Assembly: GCA_009705865.1 (NCBI GenBank)
Contig: WLSJ01000048.1
Location: forward strand, 1-12,434
Length of the DNA stretch: 12,434 nt
DNA from: Actinomycetota bacterium
GTDB lineage: Bacteria > Actinomycetota > Acidimicrobiia > Acidimicrobiales > Ilumatobacteraceae
Direction of reading: 5' to 3'
Made by a program: the position numbers and the translations under genes. This document shows, in pieces, positions 6,057 through 12,434 of this stretch (position 1 is its first letter; every line of letters begins with the position of its first letter). The notes below the pieces were generated by a model that saw only the letters and a program-made list of their open reading frames with translations, was not told the origin of the DNA and ran no database searches.

Positions 6057-6485
6057 ATGAAAAAAGCAAACCACCTCATTTGTGTTGCCCTGTCTCTCGG
6101 CCTGATGTCTTCGTGTGCCACAACAATTACGGGTAGCACCGATTCAACTGTTACCCCAGTTTCAAGCACAACCAGCCTGGTCACCCCATCTGGTTCCATC
6201 ATTTCACTGCTGAATCAATTGCTGCCTGTTGCCGATGGTCTCGGCCAAGCAATCGTTGACGGCGACTCACAGGTGTACAAAGCAAAGGTGGCAGAAGCAG
6301 ATGCCATCTTGTTGGTACTAGAACCACTAATTCTGGAATCCAAAATCGACGTACTTGAAAGCGTGCAACGAGTTGTGCGACTCATTCACTCCGCCGCAGA
6401 AAGCAAGAGACCTGCAGATGCAGATAAAGCTCTTCGCTTTATTCCGTTAATTATCGACGCAGTCACACCGCTTCTAAATAAATAG
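6057..6485 (+). CDS. Small lipoprotein of unknown function
   Basis: The 142-residue protein starts with a signal peptide (MKK, then hydrophobic HLICVALSLGL) ending in LMSSC, a slightly irregular lipobox whose Cys20 would be lipidated. A Ser/Thr-rich linker follows (about 21-47). The rest (about 48-142) is predicted helical and rich in Leu, Ile, Val and Ala, with no Cys or His and no family I recognise. The start has GGAG 7 bases upstream. The gene lies 24 bases after the DtxR-family gene with no promoter seen between them, so it is probably cotranscribed. This placement hints at a link to metal homeostasis, but the protein lacks obvious metal ligands, so it is not a typical substrate-binding protein. 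Its stop is 3 bases from the convergent helicase stop. Confidence 0.8.
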   Translation: MKKANHLICVALSLGLMSSCATTITGSTDSTVTPVSSTTSLVTPSGSIISLLNQLLPVADGLGQAIVDGDSQVYKAKVAEADAILLVLEPLILESKIDVLESVQRVVRLIHSAAESKRPADADKALRFIPLIIDAVTPLLNK

Positions 6486-6488
6486 GCC

Positions 6489-8627
6489 TTATAACATTGC
6501 GTCGGGCAATGGCATCTGATGTACCACTGTCAAACTGCGCGTTGAACGTGTCAGCGTTACGTACAGCAGACGCAAACCTTGCGCATCGTCAGCAACAATT
6601 GCAGACGGTTCCACAACGATCACATCGTCAAGTTCAAGTCCCTTAGCAAGCGACGCTGGGACGATTGAGAGGTTCTCATCAAGACCGGCAGCTTGCGCTC
6701 GACCATGCGGCACTTGTGCGACTTCAAGCGCAGACGACATGCGGTCAACCATGTCATCAGGACAGATGATGGCTGTTCTTCCGCCACCTGTTTGCTGCAG
6801 CAATGTTTGAGCCCTGGTTACCACTGCGGCATGCAGTGCATCCACTGTGTCAACACGCGTAATGACAGGCACTTCGTCACCATCGCGCACACTACGTGGC
6901 GCACGAAGTCCTGGCGTCGCTGCATGCATCACCTTGTCTGCGAGTTCCATAATTTGTGAAGGGATGCGATACCCAACTGACAAACCAACAACGCGAGGTG
7001 TTTTGCGAGACGGGAGATGTTCAAGAACATCTTTCCAATCGTTTGGCGCAAGAGGCCCAGTCGCTTGGGCGATGTCGCCCACCACTGTCATCGAACCACT
7101 GAGTGACCGACGCGTGACCATGCGCAATTGCATCGGAGTGAGGTCTTGCACTTCATCAACCACGATGTGACCAAATGTACGAATTTCATCTGATTCATCA
7201 ACTTTGCCGCTCTTGCGAGGACGAGGCCCTAATAAGAACCGCGCCTCATCAAGCAAAGCCGCGTCAGAATTACTCCAACGCACATCGTTCAGTGATTCAG
7301 ACCTTTCGCGGTACAAAGCTGAGTAATCAGCTTCAGGCAGAATGCCGTTTGCTGCAAGTTTGAGAAGCGCTTTGGAACCAAACAGATCATGCAGCAACTG
7401 TGCTGGTGTGAGCACTGGCCACATGCGTTCGAATACAGCGCGAATTTCTGGCGAACCAGTGAGAGCATCGCGAATATCTTCTGCATCTGCCCCACTGCGG
7501 AAACTTGCAGCTAATGCTGCCCACACTTCGTTTTCGACATATCGCCGCGCTTGGTTATGGCGGTGATAGCGGCGGCGAGCAGCTTTGATGATCTGAACGG
7601 ACTCTTCCGCACGCAGTTGAACGAAGCCAACGCCGTATGGAAGTTTCACGTCTTCACGTATTGGTCTTTCGCGATCAGTAATTGCTTTATCAATGACTTT
7701 TGCGATCCGCTTGTTGCCCTTTACTCGAGCAACGTTTGATGACTCACGTAATCCGAACTGCACCTCAGGAATGAGATCAGCCAAGATGACCTGCTGTACG
7801 CCCGCTTCACCGAGCGATGGCAATACGCGTTCGATGTAACGCAAGAAGACTCTGTTTGGGCCAATTACTAATACACCTTGGTCTTCGAGAGGGAAACGAT
7901 GCGTGTACAGCAAATAGGCAGCACGGTGCAGCGCAACAACAGTCTTTCCAGTACCTGGTCCACCCTGTACAACAAGCACACCAGCTTGCGGTGAACGAAT
8001 GATTTCATCTTGTTCGGCTTGAATGGTTGCAACGATGTCGCCCAATTGGCCAGTGCGACTGCGACCAAGTGCAGTAAGCAGCGTGCTGTACCCACGAAGA
8101 CCTTGACGCGGGTCTTCTCCGCCGAGTCCTTCATCATGACCAACACCAAGATGCCCTTCACCAAATAATTCATCTTCCAGTGCCAACAATTGCGGACCTT
8201 CAACAACAAAATGGCGACGACGAAGTAATCCCATTTGTTCGCGACCAGTTGCACGATAAAAAGGTTCAGCAACTGGTGCACGCCAGTCAACGACAACTGG
8301 TTCACGATTGGCATCCGATACAGCGAGACGACCAATGTGAAAACTTTCCACTTCATCGCCGGTGTCAGCTGTGCGATCAATTCGACCAAAAACCAACGCA
8401 GCATTTCCCAGTTCCAGTTGCTCTAAACGGTGCACCAGGTTTTCGTCGAACACATTTCGCTCGAGGCGTGCTTGAAATGTCCCACCAGGCCCAGAAGACG
8501 TGAGTTCGCGAATCTTCATTGCGCCGACACGGCTTGCTTCCAGGCACTCATAGGCATGCAGGATGTACGCCTGCTCTTGCTCTAACTCTGGGTGCTGCTG
8601 GGTCATAGACACCAATCTGCTTTCCAC
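6489..8627 (-). CDS. HelD-type ATP-dependent RNA polymerase recycling factor (UvrD-like superfamily 1 NTPase)
   Basis: HelD proteins use a UvrD-like ATPase core to pull stalled RNA polymerase off DNA; actinobacterial members can also protect against rifamycins. From the GTG start the protein has 712 residues. It has an N-terminal helical arm (about 15-70), the family block VVVDWRAPVAEPFYRATG (111-128), Walker A GGPGTGKT (222-229), a helical insertion (about 285-450), the DEVQD box (491-495), GDIAQAT (517-523), GYR (552-554), motif V AKGLELDDVIVV (661-672) and motif VI LLYVTLTRS (687-695). Length and the DWRAPVAEPFYR block favour HelD over UvrD, PcrA or Rep. The GTG at 8627 has AGG 6 bases upstream and a TATTAA box 21 bases upstream; an ATG at 8606 (705 residues) is a fair alternative. 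The gene stands alone, convergent with the lipoprotein gene. Confidence 0.92.
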   Translation of the reverse strand: MESRLVSMTQQHPELEQEQAYILHAYECLEASRVGAMKIRELTSSGPGGTFQARLERNVFDENLVHRLEQLELGNAALVFGRIDRTADTGDEVESFHIGRLAVSDANREPVVVDWRAPVAEPFYRATGREQMGLLRRRHFVVEGPQLLALEDELFGEGHLGVGHDEGLGGEDPRQGLRGYSTLLTALGRSRTGQLGDIVATIQAEQDEIIRSPQAGVLVVQGGPGTGKTVVALHRAAYLLYTHRFPLEDQGVLVIGPNRVFLRYIERVLPSLGEAGVQQVILADLIPEVQFGLRESSNVARVKGNKRIAKVIDKAITDRERPIREDVKLPYGVGFVQLRAEESVQIIKAARRRYHRHNQARRYVENEVWAALAASFRSGADAEDIRDALTGSPEIRAVFERMWPVLTPAQLLHDLFGSKALLKLAANGILPEADYSALYRERSESLNDVRWSNSDAALLDEARFLLGPRPRKSGKVDESDEIRTFGHIVVDEVQDLTPMQLRMVTRRSLSGSMTVVGDIAQATGPLAPNDWKDVLEHLPSRKTPRVVGLSVGYRIPSQIMELADKVMHAATPGLRAPRSVRDGDEVPVITRVDTVDALHAAVVTRAQTLLQQTGGGRTAIICPDDMVDRMSSALEVAQVPHGRAQAAGLDENLSIVPASLAKGLELDDVIVVEPSAIVADDAQGLRLLYVTLTRSTRSLTVVHQMPLPDAML
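6495..6511. terminator. Candidate hairpin at the convergent lipoprotein/helD junction
   Basis: CATTGC-GTCGG-GCAATG is a perfect 6-base stem with a 5-base loop, 9 bases after the lipoprotein stop and inside the last codons of helD. On the minus strand it is followed by an AT-rich tail (TTATAA). There is no proper U-tract on either strand, so termination activity is uncertain. Confidence 0.3.
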
Positions 8628-8648
8628 GTGCGACCTGTTTTCAGGGTC

Positions 8649-8654
8649 TTAATA
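8649..8654 (-). promoter_or_regulatory. Possible -10 box of helD
   Basis: TATTAA on the minus strand would give a transcript starting near 8641, followed by an AGG at 8634-8636 that suits the GTG start at 8627. No convincing -35 is seen, and no long GC-rich inverted repeat of the kind linked to rifamycin induction of actinobacterial helD/helR genes is present. Confidence 0.35.
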
Positions 8655-8761
8655 GGTTATCCCCACACGTCTCGCCAACAACCCCCAGCCCCCGCACACA
8701 TCCCGACTGCACAACGGGCCTGAGTTTCGTCACAATCTGGTCCCGACAATCGGTATTCCTT

Positions 8762-8766
8762 GGAGG
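8762..8766 (+). promoter_or_regulatory. Strong Shine-Dalgarno deciding the GTG start at 8773
   Basis: GGAGG lies 6 bases before the GTG at 8773. It is the strongest ribosome binding site for a promoter-proximal gene in this window, in contrast to the apparently leaderless genes, and it fixes the start of the secreted protein. Confidence 0.75.
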
Positions 8767-8772
8767 TTCATC

Positions 8773-9600
8773 GTGCAGTTACGTTCCATTCACCGCCCAG
8801 TGGCATGGCTAGTTTTCAGCGCCATCGTCCTCACAATTTTCATTGACATGTCCTGGCGGCCACCCGTTGTTTTGGCTGAGGCAAATGGCTCTGGTTCCCT
8901 GATTGGCGACAACATTGAGGCACAAGTGAGTTTCAACGCTCCGCCCACAAAAGACCCGTGTTCGTGGCACGTTGTTACAAGCGTTACTGCAACTCCGGGT
9001 CCGTCATCTGGGCCAATAACTATTCGCAGTCGTAACGGAATTGAAGATGTGTTGTATGTGCGTCGTTGCCCAACAAGCCAATCGTTGCATTGGATTCCAC
9101 AATCAACATCTGTTCGCGTTGCTCAACATTCAGAAAACAAAGTGTCACGTCTTGTCAACATGTTGCTCATCAAAACTGCACCGCCATCAAACAAAATGGT
9201 TGTCAACGTTGGCACCTGGTTTTGGGTGCCACGCGCAATATGGAAATCAGTCAGCGTCACTGCATATATCCCAACCTCTGTCGGCCCTATCTCTGTCACC
9301 ACAACAGCCGTTCCCACGTCACTGATCTATTCACCAGGCGACGGTCATGATCCGGTCACTTGCGCCGGACCTGGCATTGCATGGTCACGATCTCGCGGCG
9401 ACGACGCAACCACTGACTGCATGTACACCTACACCTCTGCATCACACACCAGAGCTTCTGGCACATACGCGGCAAATACCGCAATTAAGTGGTCCGTAAG
9501 TTGGCGTTCAAATTTGGGCGTAGGTGGCCCTTTACCCAGCATCCGCACGGGTCTCACTACCCCAGTTCGGGTACTGGAACTGCAAGCATTGTCTCGATGA
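8773..9600 (+). CDS. Secreted four-cysteine protein of unknown function
   Basis: This 275-residue protein begins at GTG with GGAGG 6 bases upstream. It has an N-terminal signal segment (basic MQLRSIHR, hydrophobic about 10-25) and a probable cleavage near VLAEA (about 33-37). The mature part is rich in Ser, Thr, Val and Pro, with a beta-strand character. It has four cysteines (63, 99, 197, 216), which could form two disulfides outside the cell. The segment YSPGDGHDPVTCAGPGIAW (186-204), then CMYTYTSAS (216-224) and IKWSVSWRS (238-246), resembles a block that I recall from actinobacterial secreted proteins of unknown function, some near Tad/Flp pilus loci; I cannot confirm this without a search. 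No pilus gene is in the window. It follows helD divergently and precedes another unknown gene by 47 bases. Confidence 0.75.
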   Translation: MQLRSIHRPVAWLVFSAIVLTIFIDMSWRPPVVLAEANGSGSLIGDNIEAQVSFNAPPTKDPCSWHVVTSVTATPGPSSGPITIRSRNGIEDVLYVRRCPTSQSLHWIPQSTSVRVAQHSENKVSRLVNMLLIKTAPPSNKMVVNVGTWFWVPRAIWKSVSVTAYIPTSVGPISVTTTAVPTSLIYSPGDGHDPVTCAGPGIAWSRSRGDDATTDCMYTYTSASHTRASGTYAANTAIKWSVSWRSNLGVGGPLPSIRTGLTTPVRVLELQALSR

Positions 9601-9647
9601 CCCGTTCCGCCAATAACCTCGTGCGGTACCCCTGAAAGGCCCTAACG

Positions 9648-10211
9648 ATGAATGACGACAAAGATCGCTTCCTTCTCGACCGCCGCTACACCGCAGCATT
9701 CGAGAATCTTGAAGACTCAGCTATTGCAAAATTGACAATGACACTCGAAGGTGACCTGCGCGACGGTTTCTCGCGCATTGTTGGTTTACCTGCAACAGCG
9801 TTTGATGACGAAACAACTCTTGGCGCACTTGTTCGCGACGGAATTGCAAAACGCCGCGCAGCTCATGACGCAGGTGTGGTTCTTGCAGAACCATGCACAC
9901 AGTGGACCATTGAAAAACTTGGTGACTCATCAGAAGATCCTTCACTTGAAGAATTACACGCCGTGTTGCCAGAAGCACTCGAGAAGTTTGGCCTTGACGC
10001 AGTGCGTCTCATGGTCATTCAGTACTCGCGTTCACTCAAAGGTTTCCGTTTGCTTGTTGCATCAGATGAGCGTTTCGCGCCATCAGGTCCTGCACCAACT
10101 ACTGCAGTGCGTGAAATTGATGAAGCTGCTCAGGCTGCAAAGCGTGAGGCACGCAAAGCCCGCAAGGCTGAAGAAAAAGCCGCAAAGGTTAAGCAGCAGG
10201 GTCGCCGCTAG
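9648..10211 (+). CDS. Hypothetical soluble protein with Lys/Ala-rich C-terminal tail
   Basis: I do not recognise this 187-residue protein. It has no signal peptide or membrane segment. Residues 1-145 are mixed and probably folded, with one Cys (83) and the stretch KFGLDAVRLMVIQYSRSLKGFRLLVASDERF (113-143 region) as the most hydrophobic part. From about 156 to 187 the protein becomes a charged, low-complexity, probably helical or coiled tail of Ala, Lys, Arg and Glu (for example EARKARKAEEKAAKVKQQ), which could bind nucleic acid or the ribosome. The start has GAAAGG 8 bases upstream. It lies 47 bases after the secreted protein gene on the same strand and converges with the MOSC gene (9 bases between stops). 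Function unknown. Confidence 0.75.
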   Translation: MNDDKDRFLLDRRYTAAFENLEDSAIAKLTMTLEGDLRDGFSRIVGLPATAFDDETTLGALVRDGIAKRRAAHDAGVVLAEPCTQWTIEKLGDSSEDPSLEELHAVLPEALEKFGLDAVRLMVIQYSRSLKGFRLLVASDERFAPSGPAPTTAVREIDEAAQAAKREARKARKAEEKAAKVKQQGRR

Positions 10212-10220
10212 CTAAAACTC

Positions 10221-11060
10221 TCAGAGAAATGTCAGCGTGTCACCCACGGAAACTTTTCCGGGCGTAACGATGCGGGCGTACACGCCCACTGCTTGATTCA
10301 AGTCGCGCACAACATGGCGCATAATGGTTCGATCTTCAGGAATCGCATCGTTGATGCGGCGTGTAATCATGACGCAGCGTGGACATGGGTCAAGAAACTC
10401 AACAACAGCTGAACCTAACTGCCCCGTACGGCCCTTCCAAGAAAACTCTGGATGACCGAGCTCGTCTGGTGTGTCAATCACAATGCTGGGGCGAAACCGC
10501 AATATGTCGATGACAGATTCTGGTAACGCAGTGCGTAACGCATCAAGAGCAGACGTTGTCATCACCATCAATGGCCAGCAATCATGATGTGTTCCGGGTG
10601 GCGATTCGAATTCAGCGACTTCAGGTGGGAATACTGAAAAATCAGGAAGCGGTTCATCTTCTGTCCGACCAAAAATTCCGCGCAACTCTGCCATCACGTC
10701 TGTTGAATCAGATGGTCCACGCCGAAAGTGTTCCAGCGCCCCGTCAATAGGTAACGACTCGAGCGACACCGAGCGGCCAAGCGCTGCAGATAGTGCAACA
10801 TCAACGAGCGTGTCATCGCTTCTGATTTCGTCACCGTTTGGCAACGTAATAACCACGTGAGTAGAACTTTCATCGGCCGGGCGAGCAGAAAACTGCATCA
10901 ACTCGCCTATCTTTTTCGCACCGCGAATACCACCGCGTTCATTGTCTCTCACAGCCCAGTGACGATCTCCAACAATTCCAAGCAGAGACAGAGAAACAAA
11001 GTCGACGTCAACGCCGATCATTGATTTAACGGGGTATCTCCAGATTTGTGACACCCTCAT
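10221..11060 (-). CDS. MOSC domain protein (YcbX/mARC-like, molybdenum cofactor sulfurase C-terminal family)
   Basis: Proteins of this class bind molybdenum cofactor and include the N-hydroxylated-compound reductases YcbX and mARC. The 279-residue protein starts with the MOSC N-terminal beta-barrel (RVSQIWRYPVKSM, 2-14; GDRHWAVRD, 31-39) and then the MOSC domain with LRFRPSIVID (187-196) and DPCPRCVMITRR (224-235). In that box C229 corresponds to the Cys that coordinates Mo in relatives, with C226 two residues before. YcbX carries an extra C-terminal 2Fe-2S domain; this protein ends after the MOSC domain, as mARC does, so a separate electron donor would be needed. The ATG at 11060 is favoured because TAGAGT lies 7 bases upstream; a longer reading frame to 11171 overlaps nfuA and is rejected. 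It starts 10 bases after nfuA. Confidence 0.9.
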   Translation of the reverse strand: MRVSQIWRYPVKSMIGVDVDFVSLSLLGIVGDRHWAVRDNERGGIRGAKKIGELMQFSARPADESSTHVVITLPNGDEIRSDDTLVDVALSAALGRSVSLESLPIDGALEHFRRGPSDSTDVMAELRGIFGRTEDEPLPDFSVFPPEVAEFESPPGTHHDCWPLMVMTTSALDALRTALPESVIDILRFRPSIVIDTPDELGHPEFSWKGRTGQLGSAVVEFLDPCPRCVMITRRINDAIPEDRTIMRHVVRDLNQAVGVYARIVTPGKVSVGDTLTFL

Positions 11061-11067
11061 CAGAAGA

Positions 11068-11073
11068 ACTCTA
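11068..11073 (-). promoter_or_regulatory. Putative -10 box of a leaderless MOSC mRNA, overlapping the nfuA stop codon
   Basis: TAGAGT on the minus strand ends 7 bases before the ATG at 11060. Its first three bases are the TAG stop codon of nfuA (11071-11073). There is no Shine-Dalgarno in between, so the MOSC gene may have its own leaderless transcript as well as, or instead of, readthrough from nfuA. Confidence 0.45.
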
Positions 11074-11691
11074 CTTGTAGTAAGGGTTTGAACCCGCTGC
11101 GTGGTCAGTGATGTCACGCACTTTAAGAACACCGGGCACCTGTTCAACCAACGTTGTTTGCACACCATCAAGCATGGTCATCTTGCTCATCGAGCAACCA
11201 TGGCAGCCGCCGCCCATTGTGAGGTACGCAACACCTTCGGTGTCGTGGCCCACGAAAGTTACGAAGCCACCATGCGCTGCAAGTGATGGGTTTACGTCAA
11301 CTGAAATCACTGCTTCAATAGCTGCCGAGAATTCATCATCGTTTACAAGACCTTCAATCATTGCTGCTGGTGGCTTGTTCGGATTACGAATAATGAGTCC
11401 TTGACGCTCTGAGTAATCAAGCGTTGCGCCGTTGATGAATTCGAAGCTGGCGAGCGGAATAATCACCTTGAGTCCATTGATTGTGCGCACTTCATCAGAG
11501 AATGCAGCTTGCGTCACAATTTCAAATGACAAGTCGTACTTGAACTCTTCACCAGGCGCAGCCATGACTTCAAGACGAAGTCCGAGACGTTCTTTTTCTG
11601 GTTCTTCATCACGAAGAATCTTGAGTTGAACGAGTGCCTCGTCCGTGATCTCAATAATGGTGTCAGTGTTTTGGGGGGCAAGTGGGCTCAC
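11071..11691 (-). CDS. nfuA: Fe-S cluster carrier of the NfuA type
   Basis: NfuA-type proteins carry an assembled 4Fe-4S cluster to target enzymes. From GTG 11691 the product has 206 residues. The N-terminal part (about 10-106) is a degenerate A-type/HesB-like domain without cysteines (SDEVRTINGLKVIIPLASFE, then LDYSERQGLIIRNPN). The C-terminal NifU-like domain has HGGFVTFVG (140-148) and the cluster motif GGGCHGCSMSKMTM (160-173) with C163 and C166; a dimer would hold the cluster. The order and the missing N-terminal cysteines match E. coli NfuA. The GTG at 11691 is chosen because TAGCCT lies exactly 7 bases before it; TTG 11724 and GTG 11721 would add an unconserved tail and lie upstream of that box. 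It sits 48 bases after the SDR gene and 10 before the MOSC gene. Confidence 0.9.
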   Translation of the reverse strand: MSPLAPQNTDTIIEITDEALVQLKILRDEEPEKERLGLRLEVMAAPGEEFKYDLSFEIVTQAAFSDEVRTINGLKVIIPLASFEFINGATLDYSERQGLIIRNPNKPPAAMIEGLVNDDEFSAAIEAVISVDVNPSLAAHGGFVTFVGHDTEGVAYLTMGGGCHGCSMSKMTMLDGVQTTLVEQVPGVLKVRDITDHAAGSNPYYK

Positions 11692-11698
11692 GTGGTGA

Positions 11699-11704
11699 AG
11701 GCTA
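11699..11704 (-). promoter_or_regulatory. Putative -10 box of a leaderless nfuA mRNA
   Basis: TAGCCT on the minus strand ends 7 bases before the GTG at 11691, in the 48-base gap after the SDR gene. No Shine-Dalgarno precedes this GTG. The -35 region (TGTTTG at 17-base spacing) is weak. Confidence 0.45.
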
Positions 11705-11739
11705 TCTACTAGTAGGGGCACCAAACACGACGAACGACG

Positions 11740-12434
11740 TTATTGGCCTACCCGCAGGCTAGAACCGCCACCGTCAACTTGTATGCGTTGCCCTGTGATG
11801 TAACTGGCTGCAGGAGAACAGAACCACAGCACGGCGTTTGCGATGTCTTCTGGCTGACATACACGACCAAACGGGGCAGCTTCATCCATAGAGCGAAGAT
11901 CATCCATTTCGCGACGCCCAGTGATGGCGCGAGCGAGGCGCACACCCATATCGGTCTCTACAAGACCTGGCGCAACAATATTCACGCGAATGTTGTTCGG
12001 CCGTTCTTCTTTGGCCAACGTGAGAGCTAGTGCTTCCATTGCAGCTTTCCCCATGTTGTACGGCGCACCATTGGCAGACATACCTGATGTTGCAACTGAC
12101 GAAATAAACACAATGTCACCACGACCACGAGTGCGCATTGACGGAATCAACGCACGACATAACTGGTGTGGCCCAAGCGCATGAGTTGCAACCAACTGCC
12201 ACAGTTCTTCAGGCTCTGTATCAGCAACGCTGCGTCCCTTTGATGCAATGCCGCCATTTAGAATTGCAATGTCAATGCCGCTGTGCACAGACAAGACGTC
12301 TTTTACCAACGCAACGTTCTCTGCTGGAATGTCATTTGATCCTTGGTGAATAGTGGCAAGTCCGCCTGCATCAAGAATTGCTCGTTGCGTTTCTTCAGCA
12401 GCTTCCTTATCACGTCGATAATTAATGGCAACAG
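11740..12434 (-). CDS. Short-chain dehydrogenase/reductase (SDR), N-terminus cut by window edge
   Basis: SDR enzymes reduce or oxidise carbonyl/hydroxyl groups with NAD(P)H. The frame stays open to the right edge; 230 codons are present, read from 12432. The first residues, VAINYRRDKEAAEETQ, match the second beta strand and following helix of the Rossmann fold, so about 30-40 residues with the GxxxGxG motif are missing. Further features are ILNGGIAS (canonical NNAG replaced by NGG), FISSVATSG with the catalytic Ser, APYNMGKAAMEAL with the YxxxK pair, VNIVAPGLVETDM, and the C-terminal YITGQRIQVDGGGS. This is the FabG-like classical SDR pattern, but the substrate cannot be told from sequence. 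A TTG at 12309 is an internal codon, not the start. No partner gene indicates the pathway. Confidence 0.93.
   Translation of the reverse strand, partial: VAINYRRDKEAAEETQRAILDAGGLATIHQGSNDIPAENVALVKDVLSVHSGIDIAILNGGIASKGRSVADTEPEELWQLVATHALGPHQLCRALIPSMRTRGRGDIVFISSVATSGMSANGAPYNMGKAAMEALALTLAKEERPNNIRVNIVAPGLVETDMGVRLARAITGRREMDDLRSMDEAAPFGRVCQPEDIANAVLWFCSPAASYITGQRIQVDGGGSSLRVGQ

Larger units (their letters stand above)
8628..8772. other. Divergent intergenic region between helD and the secreted protein gene
   Basis: This 145-base gap is the longest in the window. It holds the possible helD promoter and a leader hairpin (8632-8648) on one side, a C-rich tract at about 8661-8692 in the middle, and on the other side the strong GGAGG site (8762-8766) of the secreted protein gene. 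No small ORF or RNA gene is evident. Confidence 0.6.

Noticed and set aside
7868..8404. 178-residue minus-strand frame inside helD
   Set aside because: It overlaps helD on the same strand in another frame; the helD frame holds the Walker A and HelD blocks, while this one shows no family features.
10247..10260. Inverted repeat CGGAAA-CT-TTTCCG as a terminator between 9648-10211 and the MOSC gene
   Set aside because: The loop is only 2 bases (or 4 with a shorter stem), it lies within MOSC coding sequence and no T-tract follows.
11692..11724. nfuA starting at TTG 11724 or GTG 11721
   Set aside because: The added residues have no counterpart in NfuA, and both codons lie upstream of the -10-like TAGCCT that fits a start at GTG 11691.
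12307..12309. TTG 12309 as the start of the SDR gene
   Set aside because: The frame continues to the window edge with clear Rossmann-fold sequence, so this is an internal Leu codon.
1..12434. tRNA, rRNA, CRISPR arrays, insertion sequences, integrase genes or riboswitches
   Set aside because: Reading both strands, I saw no repeat-spacer pattern, transposase motif, long inverted repeats or recognisable structured RNA; the gaps are too short for most of these.

Overview
The window looks like an ordinary chromosomal segment of a moderate-GC actinobacterium, possibly of the class Acidimicrobiia. That placement is inferred from a class E-like sortase, a long HelD of the actinobacterial type, a DtxR-family regulator with a C-terminal domain, and what looks like frequent leaderless transcription. 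No lineage marker such as rRNA is present. I see no tRNA, rRNA, CRISPR array, insertion sequence or phage gene, and no gene-free stretch longer than about 145 bases.

Layout. Bases 1-3462, minus strand: a compact System I cytochrome c maturation operon in canonical order, ccmA-ccmB-ccmC-ccmD-ccmE-ccmF. The 44-codon ccmD is easily missed, and ccmF runs off the left edge. CcmA and CcmB with CcmC and CcmD handle heme for the chaperone CcmE, and CcmF is the heme lyase that attaches heme to apocytochromes. A 58-base divergent gap holding a perfect 9-base direct repeat separates ccmA from a plus-strand class E-like sortase (3521-4381). Next come a small two-helix membrane protein and a TetR regulator in one likely operon (4423-5287), then a DtxR-family metalloregulator and a short lipoprotein (5370-6485). 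A HelD-type RNA polymerase recycling helicase lies convergently on the minus strand (6489-8627).

Bases 8773-10211, plus strand, carry two genes that I cannot name: a secreted four-cysteine protein and a soluble protein with a Lys/Ala-rich tail. On the minus strand from the right edge come a truncated short-chain dehydrogenase/reductase, an NfuA-like Fe-S carrier, and a MOSC-domain protein of the YcbX/mARC type (12434 down to 10221).

Regulation. Five genes with their own likely promoter (the sortase, the small membrane protein, dtxR, the MOSC gene and nfuA) have a TANNNT hexamer exactly 6 or 7 bases before the start codon and no usable Shine-Dalgarno. This is the geometry of leaderless mRNAs. 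Genes inside operons (ccmB, ccmE, ccmF, tetR and the lipoprotein gene) instead have GGAGG/GAGG/AGGA-like sites. The pattern also fixes several start codons.

I found no clearly new multi-gene system. The best leads are the leaderless promoter pattern, a DtxR homologue whose ancillary metal site is intact but whose primary site is altered, the repeat in the ccmA-sortase divergent promoter, and a System I operon in a probable actinobacterium.
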